Part shown: positions 25,005 to 34,170 of the stretch, piece by piece
How the letters are laid out: every line of letters starts with the position of its first letter
How positions within the stretch are numbered: the stretch's first letter is position 1
Assembly: GCA_031551865.1 (NCBI GenBank)
Contig: JAVBMY010000004.1
Span: 248,001 to 312,000, forward strand
Origin: Rikenella sp031551865
GTDB lineage: Bacteria; Bacteroidota; Bacteroidia; Bacteroidales; Rikenellaceae
DNA length: 64,000 nucleotides
Direction: 5' to 3'
Program-made: the position numbers and the translations under genes
Notes under the pieces: generated by a model
Database searches by the model: none
Told to the model about the DNA's origin: nothing
What the model saw: the letters and a program-made list of their open reading frames with translations, nothing else

Positions 25005-26105
25005 ATGAGAAGAGTTTTAGTAGCCACAAGCGGCGGCGACTGCCCCGGCTTGAACGCAGTGATCCGCGGCATCGTCAAACGCGCCGCACAGGAAGGGGAC
25101 TGGGAAGTCCTTGGCAGTATCCAGGCCTACAACGGCATCCTCTGGGAACCCACCGAAATCAAGATCCTCGACGAAGCAGCCGTGGCCGGTATCCACTACC
25201 GCGGCGGCACCATTATAGAGACCACCAATAAAGGCGGCCCCTTCGCCTGGCCGATCTTTAACAAACAAACCGGCGAATGGGAATACGTCGACCGTTCCGA
25301 CGAGATGATCCGCAAGCTCCAGTATATGGGCGTCGAAGCCGTTATCAGCATCGGCGGCGATGGTAGCCAGCGCATCTCGCAACAACTCCAGAAACAAGGC
25401 CTCGACATCGTCGGGGTGCCCAAAACCATCGACAACGACCTCTCGGCCACCGACTTCACCTTCGGGTTCCAGACCGCCGTACAGATCGCCACCGACGCCG
25501 TCGACAAACTCGTCACCACCGCTGCCTCGCACAACCGCACCTTCATTCTCGAAGTGATGGGCCGCGACACCGGTTGGATCGCCCTTCACGCCGCCGTAGC
25601 CGGTGGCGCCGACGTCTGCCTGATCCCCGAGATCCCCTACGACATCGAGAAAGTTGTCGAGAAACTCAAAAAACGCTATCGCGGCAACAACCGGGGCTCG
25701 GCGATTATTGTGATGGCCGAGGGCGCCAAGCCCAAAGACGGCACCGTACATGCTGCCGCCGCCACCGAAGTCGGTTACGAGAACGTCCGCCTCGGCGGCG
25801 TGGCCTACGACCTGAGCCGCCAGCTCAAAGCCGCAGGCTTCACCCCCGACATCCGCGAAACCGTACTCGGCCACATCCAGCGCGGAGGGGTGCCCATCGC
25901 CTACGACCGCGTGCTGGCCACCCAGTTCGGCGTAAAAGCGTTCGACTACGTCCTTGAAGGCAAGTTCGGGCACATGGTGTCGTACCGCCATCCCGACATT
26001 ATCGCCGTACCGTTCGAAGAAGCCGTCGGCCGGATGAACTTCGTCGACCCCGAAAGCGACATCGTACGCACCGCCCGCGGTACCGGCATCAGCTTCGGCG
26101 ACTAA
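25005..26105 (+). CDS. pfkA: 6-phosphofructokinase, mixed-signature (group III type)
   Basis: 366 residues. Phosphorylates fructose 6-phosphate in glycolysis. The N-terminal nucleotide loop is TSGGDCPGLNAVIRG. The phosphoryl-donor site reads SIGGDGSQ with Gly120 (E. coli Gly104), which points to ATP. The second discriminating position is Lys140 in VPKTIDNDL (E. coli Gly124), a residue of PPi-dependent enzymes. Catalytic TIDND and the sugar-phosphate EVMGRDTGWIA and GHIQRGG motifs are present. Length and mixed signature suit the long group III PFKs. Donor preference cannot be settled from sequence. Confidence 0.93.
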   Translation: MRRVLVATSGGDCPGLNAVIRGIVKRAAQEGDWEVLGSIQAYNGILWEPTEIKILDEAAVAGIHYRGGTIIETTNKGGPFAWPIFNKQTGEWEYVDRSDEMIRKLQYMGVEAVISIGGDGSQRISQQLQKQGLDIVGVPKTIDNDLSATDFTFGFQTAVQIATDAVDKLVTTAASHNRTFILEVMGRDTGWIALHAAVAGGADVCLIPEIPYDIEKVVEKLKKRYRGNNRGSAIIVMAEGAKPKDGTVHAAAATEVGYENVRLGGVAYDLSRQLKAAGFTPDIRETVLGHIQRGGVPIAYDRVLATQFGVKAFDYVLEGKFGHMVSYRHPDIIAVPFEEAVGRMNFVDPESDIVRTARGTGISFGD

Positions 26106-26197
26106 TCCGCAGCCAGAGCAGTCAATGTTGTCCTGCGAGAAAGCAAGACTCTCCGCCTAAGGTAACGACATCCTAACACCTGATAACCACTCACTCG

Positions 26198-26228
26198 AAA
26201 AGCGTTCCGCACAACGGAACGCTTTTTT
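26198..26228 (+). terminator. Intrinsic terminator after pfkA
   Basis: Arms AAAAGCGTTCCG (26198-26209) and CGGAACGCTTTT (26215-26226) with loop CACAA and a T-run. A textbook terminator. Confidence 0.85.
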
Positions 26229-26426
26229 CCGTAAAAGGCCCGCAACCAACGGCTAACTGAACCCTGCCATCGGAACATCCCGGGGAGCAATCCATATTTA
26301 TCCAAAATTCACTACCTTGCACCGCCCCTGAACGCCCTCCCCTGAATGCACACAGATCCGATGAGAAAGCTCCGGAAGTGGACACCCGGACACTTCTTAT
26401 ACAAACGGCCACTCCGCCGGCTACCC

Positions 26427-27674
26427 ATGCAGGTCAGGCTGTTCGCATTGCTCGTGTATATCACATCCACGCACGGCACCGCCCACGGACAACCTCCCCG
26501 AATCACCGAAGACGACTACAAGTGGGGCGCAGGCGTCAATACCGGCATCCCGGTCCTGTGGGGTGATATGAGTTCATTCTCCAAAGGCGACATCTACCTC
26601 GGTTTCATCGCCGGGGCACAAGGCGAATACCGCCTGAACCGGCTGGCAGGCGTGAGCCTCACCCTCGAATACGGGCACAGTAAGATCGGCAGTTACAGTT
26701 ACTCGTCCGGTTTCTACCTCAACACCCAAGGCGTTACCAGCTACTATCCGCCCGGAAACGGCCCCGCCGTCACCTACGACCAACTTTACGGCAACATCCG
26801 GTTTTTCAGCGCCGGGGTACACCTCGACCTGAACATCGGGCGCCTCCTGCTGCCCGGTCTCAACCCCGCCAGATGGCGCCTCGACCTCAGCCCCGCCATC
26901 TATCTGCAGCACTACTCCCCGACCATTTATTACAAAGCCGACCACACACAATATACCGACGGCAGCCTGCCCCGCAGGATAAACCTCGGTCTCGGCGGCG
27001 GCGCAGGTATCCGCTACCGGATCACGCCGCGAATCGACCTGCAGTACCGGATGGAATTCATCTGGATATCGAACCCCTATTTCGACGGCATCGACTGCTT
27101 CTCGTTCCCCGGTTCGAATATGTCATGGACCAACTCCGTCGGGCTGATTTACCGCATCGACGGCCCGCGGAAACCAGGCAAAAGCGGCCGTAAAACCCCG
27201 GCCAAAAGCGGTCCGTCGGATGGCCTTCGGGATTCGCCGTGGCAACAACCGAAAAGCGGCGAGGGTATCGAAAACGAACCCTACCCCTACCGGCCTGCAT
27301 GGCAAAATGTACAGGCCGAGACCGTTTCAGGACCCGAGACGCCGGACTTTCCGAAATCACTCCCGGCCATTTATTTCGACGACGACGCCCCGATCTCGAT
27401 CGACTCGGTGAAATACTGCAACGAGCTCAGTATCATTGTGAACACAGCCAAAGCCCGGCCCGAACGGCAGATCGTGATCAACGGCTACACCTATCACACC
27501 GGCGAGGGTGCTGTTTCGGAACGAGTCGACCACTGCGTGGCGATGTACAATTACCTGGTGGCCCACGGCATCGACCCCAAGCGCATCACCTTCGGCCGGA
27601 TCGGGGCCGCCACCGAACAGGAGCGCTACAACTTCATCGAACGGTCGCGGCGCGTGGAAGTGGTGTTGAAATAA
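26427..27674 (+). CDS. OmpA-family outer membrane protein
   Basis: 415 residues from ATG 26427, chosen because it gives a compact signal peptide (MQVRLFALLVYITSTHG, cut near HGQ); ATGs at 26346 and 26361 would add a long basic lead. Residues ~30-250 alternate polar and hydrophobic residues like an outer membrane beta barrel (YKWGAGVNTGIPVLWG, GVSLTLEYGHSKIGSYSYSS). The last ~110 residues are an OmpA/MotB peptidoglycan-binding domain with IVINGYTYHTGEGAVSERVD and the terminal RSRRVEVVLK. It anchors the outer membrane to the cell wall. A weak TACCTTG box lies at 26313-26319. Confidence 0.85.
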   Translation: MQVRLFALLVYITSTHGTAHGQPPRITEDDYKWGAGVNTGIPVLWGDMSSFSKGDIYLGFIAGAQGEYRLNRLAGVSLTLEYGHSKIGSYSYSSGFYLNTQGVTSYYPPGNGPAVTYDQLYGNIRFFSAGVHLDLNIGRLLLPGLNPARWRLDLSPAIYLQHYSPTIYYKADHTQYTDGSLPRRINLGLGGGAGIRYRITPRIDLQYRMEFIWISNPYFDGIDCFSFPGSNMSWTNSVGLIYRIDGPRKPGKSGRKTPAKSGPSDGLRDSPWQQPKSGEGIENEPYPYRPAWQNVQAETVSGPETPDFPKSLPAIYFDDDAPISIDSVKYCNELSIIVNTAKARPERQIVINGYTYHTGEGAVSERVDHCVAMYNYLVAHGIDPKRITFGRIGAATEQERYNFIERSRRVEVVLK

Positions 27675-27683
27675 TTATCTTTT

Positions 27684-27771
27684 CCGCCATTGCGGAGGAC
27701 ACAACGTGCGACAAAACAACTGGTTCAGGTTCCCCACGCGATTTCTTCGTCATTACATTCCTCGCAATGAC
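27684..27771. repeat. Family A2 element
   Basis: CCGCCATTGCGGAGGACAC at the left and CCTCGCAATGAC at the right are inverted ends; GCGATTTCTTCGTCATTAC sits inside. It lies right behind the OmpA-like gene. Confidence 0.65.
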
Positions 27772-27861
27772 AGAAATAATACACAACGAAGCTCCTCGGC
27801 TGGTGTGCTGTCCACTTCTTTTTCGTGCGTCAGCCTATCGGCCGCCCCCAAAGCGCGTTCA

Positions 27862-27961
27862 CCGCCGTGTGGGCGGGCGCTTCGGGGTTAACAACAAAAC
27901 AACCCCACACCGGGCTACTGCCGCTCTTTGGGGGCGCCCGATTCGTGGTAAACAACAACAC
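27862..27961. repeat. Imperfect tandem duplication before the nucleotidase-type gene
   Basis: GGCGGGCGCTTCGGGGTTAA followed by CAACAAAACAACCCCACAC is repeated as GGGGGCGCCCGATTCGTGGT with AAACAACAACACAGCCCCACAC. The period is about 60 bases. Together with the A2 element it fills the 338-base gap 27675-28012. Confidence 0.5.
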
Positions 27962-27962
27962 A

Positions 27963-27989
27963 GCCCCACACGGTTGAACCGTGTGGGGC
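27963..27989 (-). terminator. Hairpin behind the 5'-nucleotidase C-domain gene
   Basis: Arms GCCCCACACGGTT (27963-27975) and AACCGTGTGGGGC (27977-27989) with a single-base loop as drawn. It sits 23 bases past the minus-strand stop codon. Confidence 0.6.
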
Positions 27990-28012
27990 CGCACTTTATT
28001 TACAGGCCGAAT

Positions 28013-29221
28013 TTACTCGAAAATCGCACGTCGTTCGCGGGCGGCGATGACCGACACCCAGCGCTCCGGCGCCAGCGAATAATTGTCCGGTGCGACGGGG
28101 TTCAGAGGCGATTCCGGGCCACGGGCCATCAGCCACCGGATCAGCGCCAATCGGTAGTCCGGCTCGACCATCCTCACAACCAGATGCGGATATTTGCGCT
28201 TCAAGTCCGCCGCCCGGAACGAACTCAGAGCTAGTGTGTATGCCGTCTTCTCGGAAAACGCCCCATCACCCACGTAATAGATCGTCACCCGACGGCCCGA
28301 GCGCTGCGACAGGTCGACCCGGTAGCGCGCCCCCGCCAGGTCGTCGTGCAGGAAATAAGGAACCCGCGTGCGCACCAGATCGGACTGCGTCCCGGCAATC
28401 GTGAAATACGACATCCCGTAGATTTGTTCAAGGAACCCATCGAGTTCAGCGCCCGTGAGACGCACCGTGACCAGTGCGTTCTCGTGGGTGAACAGCCTGA
28501 GCACATCGGCAATGCGCACCGCGCCGGAATCCAGCGTCGCATCGAATTGCGGCGGCGCAAACAGCGACAACTGCGCGCCCGTGGCCTGCCGCTGGAACGT
28601 GTGGAAGAGCGTCGAAAACGCCGACGGCCCGAAGTAGCAGCCGCGAGTACTCAATGACCGTGCAAGCGTGGCGATGGGTTGCGCGAAGAACGCACGCACT
28701 TTGAAAGCCTCGGCGGCAAGCTCCGGCAGGAAGTCGCGCGAAGTCATGTACAGCTTGTCGAACTTGCGTTGAGACGCCACTTCGGAACCGATGCGGTACG
28801 AATCGGCGACCAGTATCTGTTCGCCACGCACTGAGTCGAGCGGTAACCCGCCCGCCATCTCCGCTGAAAGAACCGCGGGAAGGGGCGACACCGCCCCGAC
28901 TTCTGCCATAGCGTGTTGAAGCAGCATGCTGTCGGCCAACGTATGGTAAATGTGCCAACCGATACCGAGTTCTTCGGGCCGGGTCAGGCAGACTACTGTT
29001 ATATTCCCGGGCCCCAGTTCGGTACGCCAGCGGTCGGCATATGCAGCCAACGCCTGCACCGAAGCGGCCGTAGGGCGGTTAGTCACAGGATCGAAGCTGA
29101 AGACCGCCGTGGGGCGCGCATAGATCGTGCGCGTATGCACCTGCCCCCGGGCGGCGGAAAAGCCCAACACCCAAAAAGCCAGCGAAAAAAGAAGTGCGGG
29201 AAACGGTTTGGTAAGACGCAT
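28013..29221 (-). CDS. Exported protein of 5'-nucleotidase C-terminal domain type
   Basis: 402 residues from the ATG at 29221, which gives a signal peptide (MRLTKPFPALLFSLAFWVLG, cut near ARGQ). The second half matches the 5'-nucleotidase C-terminal substrate-binding domain: FTHENALVTVRLTGAELDGF, GMSYFTIAGTQ and YRVDLSQRSGRRVTIYYVGD. The metal-dependent phosphoesterase domain that normally precedes it is absent, and no such gene is adjacent. The first ~170 residues are not recognised. It could work with a separately encoded phosphatase, or be a binding protein. Confidence 0.75.
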   Translation of the reverse strand: MRLTKPFPALLFSLAFWVLGFSAARGQVHTRTIYARPTAVFSFDPVTNRPTAASVQALAAYADRWRTELGPGNITVVCLTRPEELGIGWHIYHTLADSMLLQHAMAEVGAVSPLPAVLSAEMAGGLPLDSVRGEQILVADSYRIGSEVASQRKFDKLYMTSRDFLPELAAEAFKVRAFFAQPIATLARSLSTRGCYFGPSAFSTLFHTFQRQATGAQLSLFAPPQFDATLDSGAVRIADVLRLFTHENALVTVRLTGAELDGFLEQIYGMSYFTIAGTQSDLVRTRVPYFLHDDLAGARYRVDLSQRSGRRVTIYYVGDGAFSEKTAYTLALSSFRAADLKRKYPHLVVRMVEPDYRLALIRWLMARGPESPLNPVAPDNYSLAPERWVSVIAARERRAIFE

Positions 29222-29453
29222 ACCTTTCTTGGATACCGGATAAGTATAAAAAGGCACACGCAACGAAGCTACTCACCCCAGGCACAGCGACGAGCCTACA
29301 AGCAGATAGCCCGCGCGTGTGCCCGTATGTGGGTTGAACGCGCAAGTTCTGCTTGTTATTGTCCTGATTAAGTCGCTGTAAGGGGGTGAGGACACGATAA
29401 GATTTGCTATAATCCCAAGGATTCTAACACTACAAATATAGGAATAAAAAACG

Positions 29454-29461
29454 TACCTTTG
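29454..29461 (+). promoter_or_regulatory. -7 box upstream of gcvP
   Basis: TACCTTTG fits TAnnTTTG exactly but lies 224 bases before the gcvP ATG, so the leader would contain both downstream inverted repeats. No -33 TTTG is seen. Confidence 0.45.
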
Positions 29462-29480
29462 GCTTTTCTTTCAGCCCGCT

Positions 29481-29502
29481 ACCGGCTCCGGCCGGAGCCG
29501 GT
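29481..29502. repeat. 22-base perfect palindrome
   Basis: ACCGGCTCCGG followed directly by CCGGAGCCGGT. It lies between the -7 box and the family A1 element in the gap before gcvP. Confidence 0.6.
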
Positions 29503-29619
29503 ATAAAAACATGTCATCCTGAGCGTAGCGAAGGATCTTCCTTGCAAGCTGTGTTGACCGGATGACAACGGGCACAAAAAAATAGATCCTTCGCTACGCT
29601 CAGAATAACATGTTTTTAA
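29503..29619. repeat. Family A1 element upstream of gcvP
   Basis: Left arm starts ATGTCATCCTGAGCGTAGCG at 29511 and right arm ends CGCTACGCTCAGAATAACAT at 29611; flanking AAAAACATG and CATGTTTTT extend the pairing. Two mismatches. With the palindrome above it fills most of the 29264-29685 gap (465 bases from the nucleotidase start). Confidence 0.75.
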
Positions 29620-29685
29620 GGTCGAGTTGCGACCCGACAACATTGACAAATTCAAACAATCCCCCTATAGATCCAATTCACAACC

Positions 29686-32553
29686 ATGTCACAGGATAAA
29701 TTCGTCACCCGCCACCTCGGAAACGGCCCCGCCGAAGAAGCCGAAATGCTCACCGCCATCGGCGTCAAAACCATCGGAGAGCTCGTCGAGCAAGTCGTCC
29801 CGAAAAATATCCACCTGCCCCAACTGTTCGACCTCGGCCCCGCCATGAGCGAAGCCGAATACACCGCCCACATCACCGAGCTGGCCGCCAAAAACCGTCC
29901 CCTGCGCACCCTGATCGGCATGGGCTACTACGGCACCGCCAGTCCCGCCGCCATCCTGCGCAACGTGTTCGAAAACCCCGCCTGGTACACCTCGTACACC
30001 CCCTATCAGGCCGAGATATCGCAGGGCCGCCTCGAAGCACTGCTCAACTTTCAGACCATGATCACCAGCCTCACGGGCATGGAGATGAGCAACTGCTCGC
30101 TGCTCGACGAGGCCACCGCCGCCGCCGAAGCCATGATCATGATGCACTCGCTCCGTTCGCGCGACGCCGTCAAAGAGGGGCGCAATTTGCTGTTCGTCGA
30201 CGAAAACATCTTCCCGCAAACCCTCGACGTGCTGTTCACCCGCGCCGAACCGCTCGGCATCGAACTCGCCGTCGACAATTTTTCTGAGTACGAATTTAGC
30301 GGACAAGAATTCGGGGCCATACTCCAGTATCCGGCCGCCAACGGTGTGATCAACGACTACACCGCCTTCGCCGCCGCGTGCCACGAACGGGGCGCGATGG
30401 TGGCCGCCGCCTGCGACCTTCTTTCGTTGGCGCTGCTGAAAGAGCCTGCCGCCTGGGGCGCCGACATCGCCGTCGGCTCGACCCAGCGCTTCGGCATCCC
30501 GATGGGCTTTGGCGGCCCGCATGCAGGTTACCTCGCCACACACGAGGCCAGCAAGCGCCACATGCCCGGCCGCATCATCGGCATCTCGGTCGACCGCCTC
30601 GGCAACAAAGCCCTGCGCATGGCGCTTCAGACCCGCGAACAACACATCAAACGCGAAAAAGCCACCTCGAACATCTGTACCGCCCAGGCCCTGCTGGCCA
30701 CCATGGCCGGATTCTACGCCGTATACCACGGCGCCGAGGGCCTGCGCCGCATCGCCCTCAACGCCCACGGACATGCCGTGGCCGCCGCCCGAGCTATCAG
30801 TACCCTCGGCTACGAAGTGGTCGAAACCGCCAACATCTTCGACACCGTCGAAGTGGGTGCCAACGCCGAACGCATCCGCGGAATCGCCGAGCGCCGCGGC
30901 CTGAATTTTTACTATCCCACCGACGCCCGCGTGCGTCTCAGCTTCGATGAACTTTCGAACGCCACAGAAGTACAAACCGTGATCGAAATCTTCGCCGAAG
31001 CCGTCGAAGGGGCCAAAGCCCCCGTAACAGTCAACGTCGACGACATCACCCCCGTGTTCGACGGCAAATTCGCCCGCAGCAGCGCGTTCCTCACCCAGCA
31101 GGTCTTCAACCGCTACCGCAACGAAACCGAGTTGATGCGCTACATCAAAAAACTCGAACACCGCGACATCTCGCTGGCCAACAGCATGATCTCGCTCGGC
31201 TCGTGCACCATGAAACTTAACTCGGCCGCCTCGATGATGCCGCTCAGCCTGGGCGCGCTGGCCAACGTGCACCCCTTCGTGCCGCTCGAACAGGCCGCCG
31301 GATGGACCGAACTTCTCGCTAAACTTGAGCAGGACCTCGCCGTGATCACCGGATTCGACGGCTGCTCGCTCCAGCCCAACAGCGGCGCCGCCGGTGAATA
31401 CGCCGGTCTGATGGTGATCCGCGCCTTCCACCATTCGAAAGGCGACTTCAAACGCAACCTCGTGCTGATCCCCGCCTCGGCCCACGGCACCAACCCCGCT
31501 TCGGCTGCGATGGCCGGTATGGAGATACTGGTGGTGGCCACCGACGCCAAAGGCAACATCGACGTCGACGACTTGCGCACCAAAGCCCAGGAAAACAATG
31601 ATCGCCTGAGCTGCCTGATGATCACCTACCCGTCGACCCACGGTATCTTCGAGAGCCGCGTGTCCGAAATCATGGAGATCATTCACGAAAACGGCGGACA
31701 GGTCTATTTCGACGGCGCCAACATGAACGCCCTGGTGGGTCTCTCGTCGCCCGGTTATATCGGTGCCGATGTCTGCCACCTCAACCTGCATAAGACCTTC
31801 GCCATCCCGCACGGTGGTGGCGGCCCCGGCGTTGGCCCCATCTGCACCGCCCCGCACCTGACCCCCTTCCTGCCCTCGCACCCCATCGTGGCCACCGGAG
31901 GAGGCAGCGAAGCCATCACCGCCGTGAGCGGTGCCCCGTGGGGCAGCGCCTACGTATGCCCCATCACCTACGCCTACATCCGCATGATGGGCGCCGAAGG
32001 GCTGAAACGCGCCTCGGAAATGGCCATCCTCGGCGCCAATTATATGGTCGCCGCGCTTAAGGGGCACTACGAGATCGTATACAGCGGCGAAACGGGCCGC
32101 GTGGGCCACGAAATGATCGTCGACTTCCGCGACTGGCGCGCCAAATACGGCATCGAAACCGGCGACATCGCCCGCCGCCTGATGGACTACGGCTTCCACG
32201 CCCCCACACTCTCGTTCCCCGTGCATGACACGCTGATGGTCGAACCCACCGAAAGCGAACCCAAGGCTGAGCTTGACCGTTTTGTCGAAGCCCTCGTGAA
32301 GATCAAAGCCGAATGTGAAGCCATCCTTAGCGGGGCCGCCGATCCAGCGGACAATGTGGTGAAAATGGCCCCGCACACTGCCGCCGAAACGGCAGGAGAC
32401 AACTGGAGCCACCCCTACGGGCGTGAACAGGCCGCCTTCCCGCTGCCCTGGGTCGCCGAAAACAAGTTCTGGCCCTACGTCACCAAGATCGACGCCGGAT
32501 TCGGCGACCGCAACCTGGTCTGCACCTGCGAGTCGATGGACGAGTACCTGTAG
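29686..32553 (+). CDS. gcvP: Glycine dehydrogenase (decarboxylating), P protein
   Basis: 955 residues, the full-length single-chain form. P protein of the glycine cleavage system decarboxylates glycine and loads the aminomethyl group on H protein. The PLP lysine is K703 in CHLNLHKTFAIPHGGGGPG. Other family stretches: MGYYGTASPAAILRNVFENP, YTPYQAEISQGRLEALLNFQ, SLGSCTMKLNSAASMMPLS, and the C-terminal EQAAFPLPW. gcvT and gcvH are not next to it, so the system is encoded at more than one place. Confidence 0.97.
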   Translation: MSQDKFVTRHLGNGPAEEAEMLTAIGVKTIGELVEQVVPKNIHLPQLFDLGPAMSEAEYTAHITELAAKNRPLRTLIGMGYYGTASPAAILRNVFENPAWYTSYTPYQAEISQGRLEALLNFQTMITSLTGMEMSNCSLLDEATAAAEAMIMMHSLRSRDAVKEGRNLLFVDENIFPQTLDVLFTRAEPLGIELAVDNFSEYEFSGQEFGAILQYPAANGVINDYTAFAAACHERGAMVAAACDLLSLALLKEPAAWGADIAVGSTQRFGIPMGFGGPHAGYLATHEASKRHMPGRIIGISVDRLGNKALRMALQTREQHIKREKATSNICTAQALLATMAGFYAVYHGAEGLRRIALNAHGHAVAAARAISTLGYEVVETANIFDTVEVGANAERIRGIAERRGLNFYYPTDARVRLSFDELSNATEVQTVIEIFAEAVEGAKAPVTVNVDDITPVFDGKFARSSAFLTQQVFNRYRNETELMRYIKKLEHRDISLANSMISLGSCTMKLNSAASMMPLSLGALANVHPFVPLEQAAGWTELLAKLEQDLAVITGFDGCSLQPNSGAAGEYAGLMVIRAFHHSKGDFKRNLVLIPASAHGTNPASAAMAGMEILVVATDAKGNIDVDDLRTKAQENNDRLSCLMITYPSTHGIFESRVSEIMEIIHENGGQVYFDGANMNALVGLSSPGYIGADVCHLNLHKTFAIPHGGGGPGVGPICTAPHLTPFLPSHPIVATGGGSEAITAVSGAPWGSAYVCPITYAYIRMMGAEGLKRASEMAILGANYMVAALKGHYEIVYSGETGRVGHEMIVDFRDWRAKYGIETGDIARRLMDYGFHAPTLSFPVHDTLMVEPTESEPKAELDRFVEALVKIKAECEAILSGAADPADNVVKMAPHTAAETAGDNWSHPYGREQAAFPLPWVAENKFWPYVTKIDAGFGDRNLVCTCESMDEYL

Positions 32554-32748
32554 CCCTCCGGATCCGCGAACGACAGACAACAGCTTTCGTAATATCCCGG
32601 CCCGGTGCCCGCCCCCGCGGGCATCTTCAACGCCTGGGAGCGCAGATTGCAGGTTGCTTCTCAACCTGAATTGCACCGCAAAATGTAACGATAAAGCTGC
32701 GTAGCACATTTAGGCACAGTTATTGCGAGAACGGCTAACACCTAAACC

Positions 32749-33930
32749 ATGCCCGTTATGTGCCGAAGACTCACCGCCATCAGCCTATTCCTGCTCACCA
32801 TCCCTTGCCTCTGCGCCACCACGGCACAGGCCGGAGAGAAAAAGGACAAACCTAAGATCAGCCTGCGCGACTCGCTCGACCACGCATTCGACATCAGCGA
32901 CTGGCTGATCACCAAAAAAGGGTTCTTCCCCATGCCGATCATCATCACCGAGCCCGCAGTGGGCGGCTTCGGCGGCGGGCTGGCCCCGATTTTCATCTCG
33001 CCCAAACCGCCACGCGAAGTGAAAGGAAAACTCTATCCCACTATGCCGACCATCACGGCAGCCGGGGCGGGCTACACGCTCAACGGTTCCTGGTTCGCGG
33101 GCGGCGGACGGTTCGGGTCGATCCGCAGATGGAACATGCGCTACAAGATCGGAGCCGCATACATGGACGGGAACATGGATTTCTACCACACCTTCGAGGA
33201 CATCGGAGAACAGAAATTCGGGTTCAACATCAAGGCCATCCCGGTGTATGGTTATCTGGGCAAGATACTGCCCAACCCCCGCTGGGAGATCGGCGTCGAC
33301 TACCTGTTCATGTACGCCAAACTGAAGCTGCACGGTAGCGGTGCGCTTCCGGCCTTCGTCACCGACAAAGAGATGGACAGCCGCATCTCGAACCTCGGAC
33401 TGCAGGTCAGTTACGACTCGCGCGACAACTTTTTCACCCCGGACAAAGGAGTAAAAGCCTACATCCACGGCCGCTGGAGCAACAAAATCATCGGCAGCGA
33501 CTACAACTACGGCAACCTTGAGGGCGCCTTCTACGGATTCCTGAACTACGGCGGCCGGCAGCAATTCGTGACCGGATTCCGGCTCGACGCACAGCGCGTA
33601 CTGGGAACCACCGCGTTCTACCTCAAGCCTTTCGTCGACATGCGCGGCGTACCGGCCGAGCGCTACCAGGGCACCAACACAATCCTGGCCGAGGTCGAAC
33701 AACGCTGGGACTTCACCCGCCGCTGGAGCGCGCTGCTGTTCGGCGGGGCCGGCAAAGGATTCGAAAAATACAGCGAATTCGGATCGGCCTCATGGGCTTG
33801 GAGCTACGGTACCGGCTTCCGTTACCTGATCGCCCGCAAACTGGGTCTGCGTACCGGTGTCGACCTGGCCATGGGCCCAGAGGGATTTACCTATTACCTC
33901 GTCTTCGGCAGCAGTTGGTCGAGGCAATAG
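32749..33930 (+). CDS. BamA/TamA-family outer membrane barrel protein without POTRA domains
   Basis: 393 residues with a signal peptide (about 1-26, RRLTAISLFLLTIPCLCATT, cut after AQA); ATG 32749 or 32758. The rest resembles the C-terminal 16-strand barrel of the surface-antigen family: VSYDSRDNFFTPDKGVKAYI and the terminal GFTYYLVFGSSWSRQ. There is no room for POTRA repeats, so it is not the essential BamA but one of the short barrel-only relatives. Its cargo is unknown. Confidence 0.82.
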   Translation: MPVMCRRLTAISLFLLTIPCLCATTAQAGEKKDKPKISLRDSLDHAFDISDWLITKKGFFPMPIIITEPAVGGFGGGLAPIFISPKPPREVKGKLYPTMPTITAAGAGYTLNGSWFAGGGRFGSIRRWNMRYKIGAAYMDGNMDFYHTFEDIGEQKFGFNIKAIPVYGYLGKILPNPRWEIGVDYLFMYAKLKLHGSGALPAFVTDKEMDSRISNLGLQVSYDSRDNFFTPDKGVKAYIHGRWSNKIIGSDYNYGNLEGAFYGFLNYGGRQQFVTGFRLDAQRVLGTTAFYLKPFVDMRGVPAERYQGTNTILAEVEQRWDFTRRWSALLFGGAGKGFEKYSEFGSASWAWSYGTGFRYLIARKLGLRTGVDLAMGPEGFTYYLVFGSSWSRQ

Positions 33931-33954
33931 ATGTATGTACCCACGCGGGCAATC

Positions 33955-34096
33955 ATTTCGCCCTTGAACCGTTCAAAGCCCCCACGTTACAAAAGGGCTT
34001 TGGGCCCTGTCAGCCCGGGCGCAGTCGAGGGCACTGCTCAGCCACAAGGCAAAAATGAATATTCGCAAAATTCCCTCGACTGCGCCCGGGCTGACA
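33955..34096. repeat. Family A1 element, extended form
   Basis: Perfect 24-base arms at 34008-34031 (TGTCAGCCCGGGCGCAGTCG...) and 34073-34096. To the left is CCTTGAACCGTTCAAAGCCCC (33963 on), which is also present in the same position at 40322. The two sites therefore share an extended unit. Confidence 0.75.
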
Positions 34097-34170
34097 TTTA
34101 GAAAAGACCGCAATAAGCACCCTCCCATTCTCGTTACCATTAATTAACACTACATCATAACACACAACCA

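Noticed and set aside
24800..25231. Open frame of 143 codons upstream of pfkA
   Set aside because: Starts within an inverted repeat and overlaps the first 227 bases of pfkA in another frame.
29454..29685. Possible glycine riboswitch before gcvP
   Set aside because: The gap holds a 22-base palindrome and a family A1 element; no tandem aptamer-like conserved blocks are visible.
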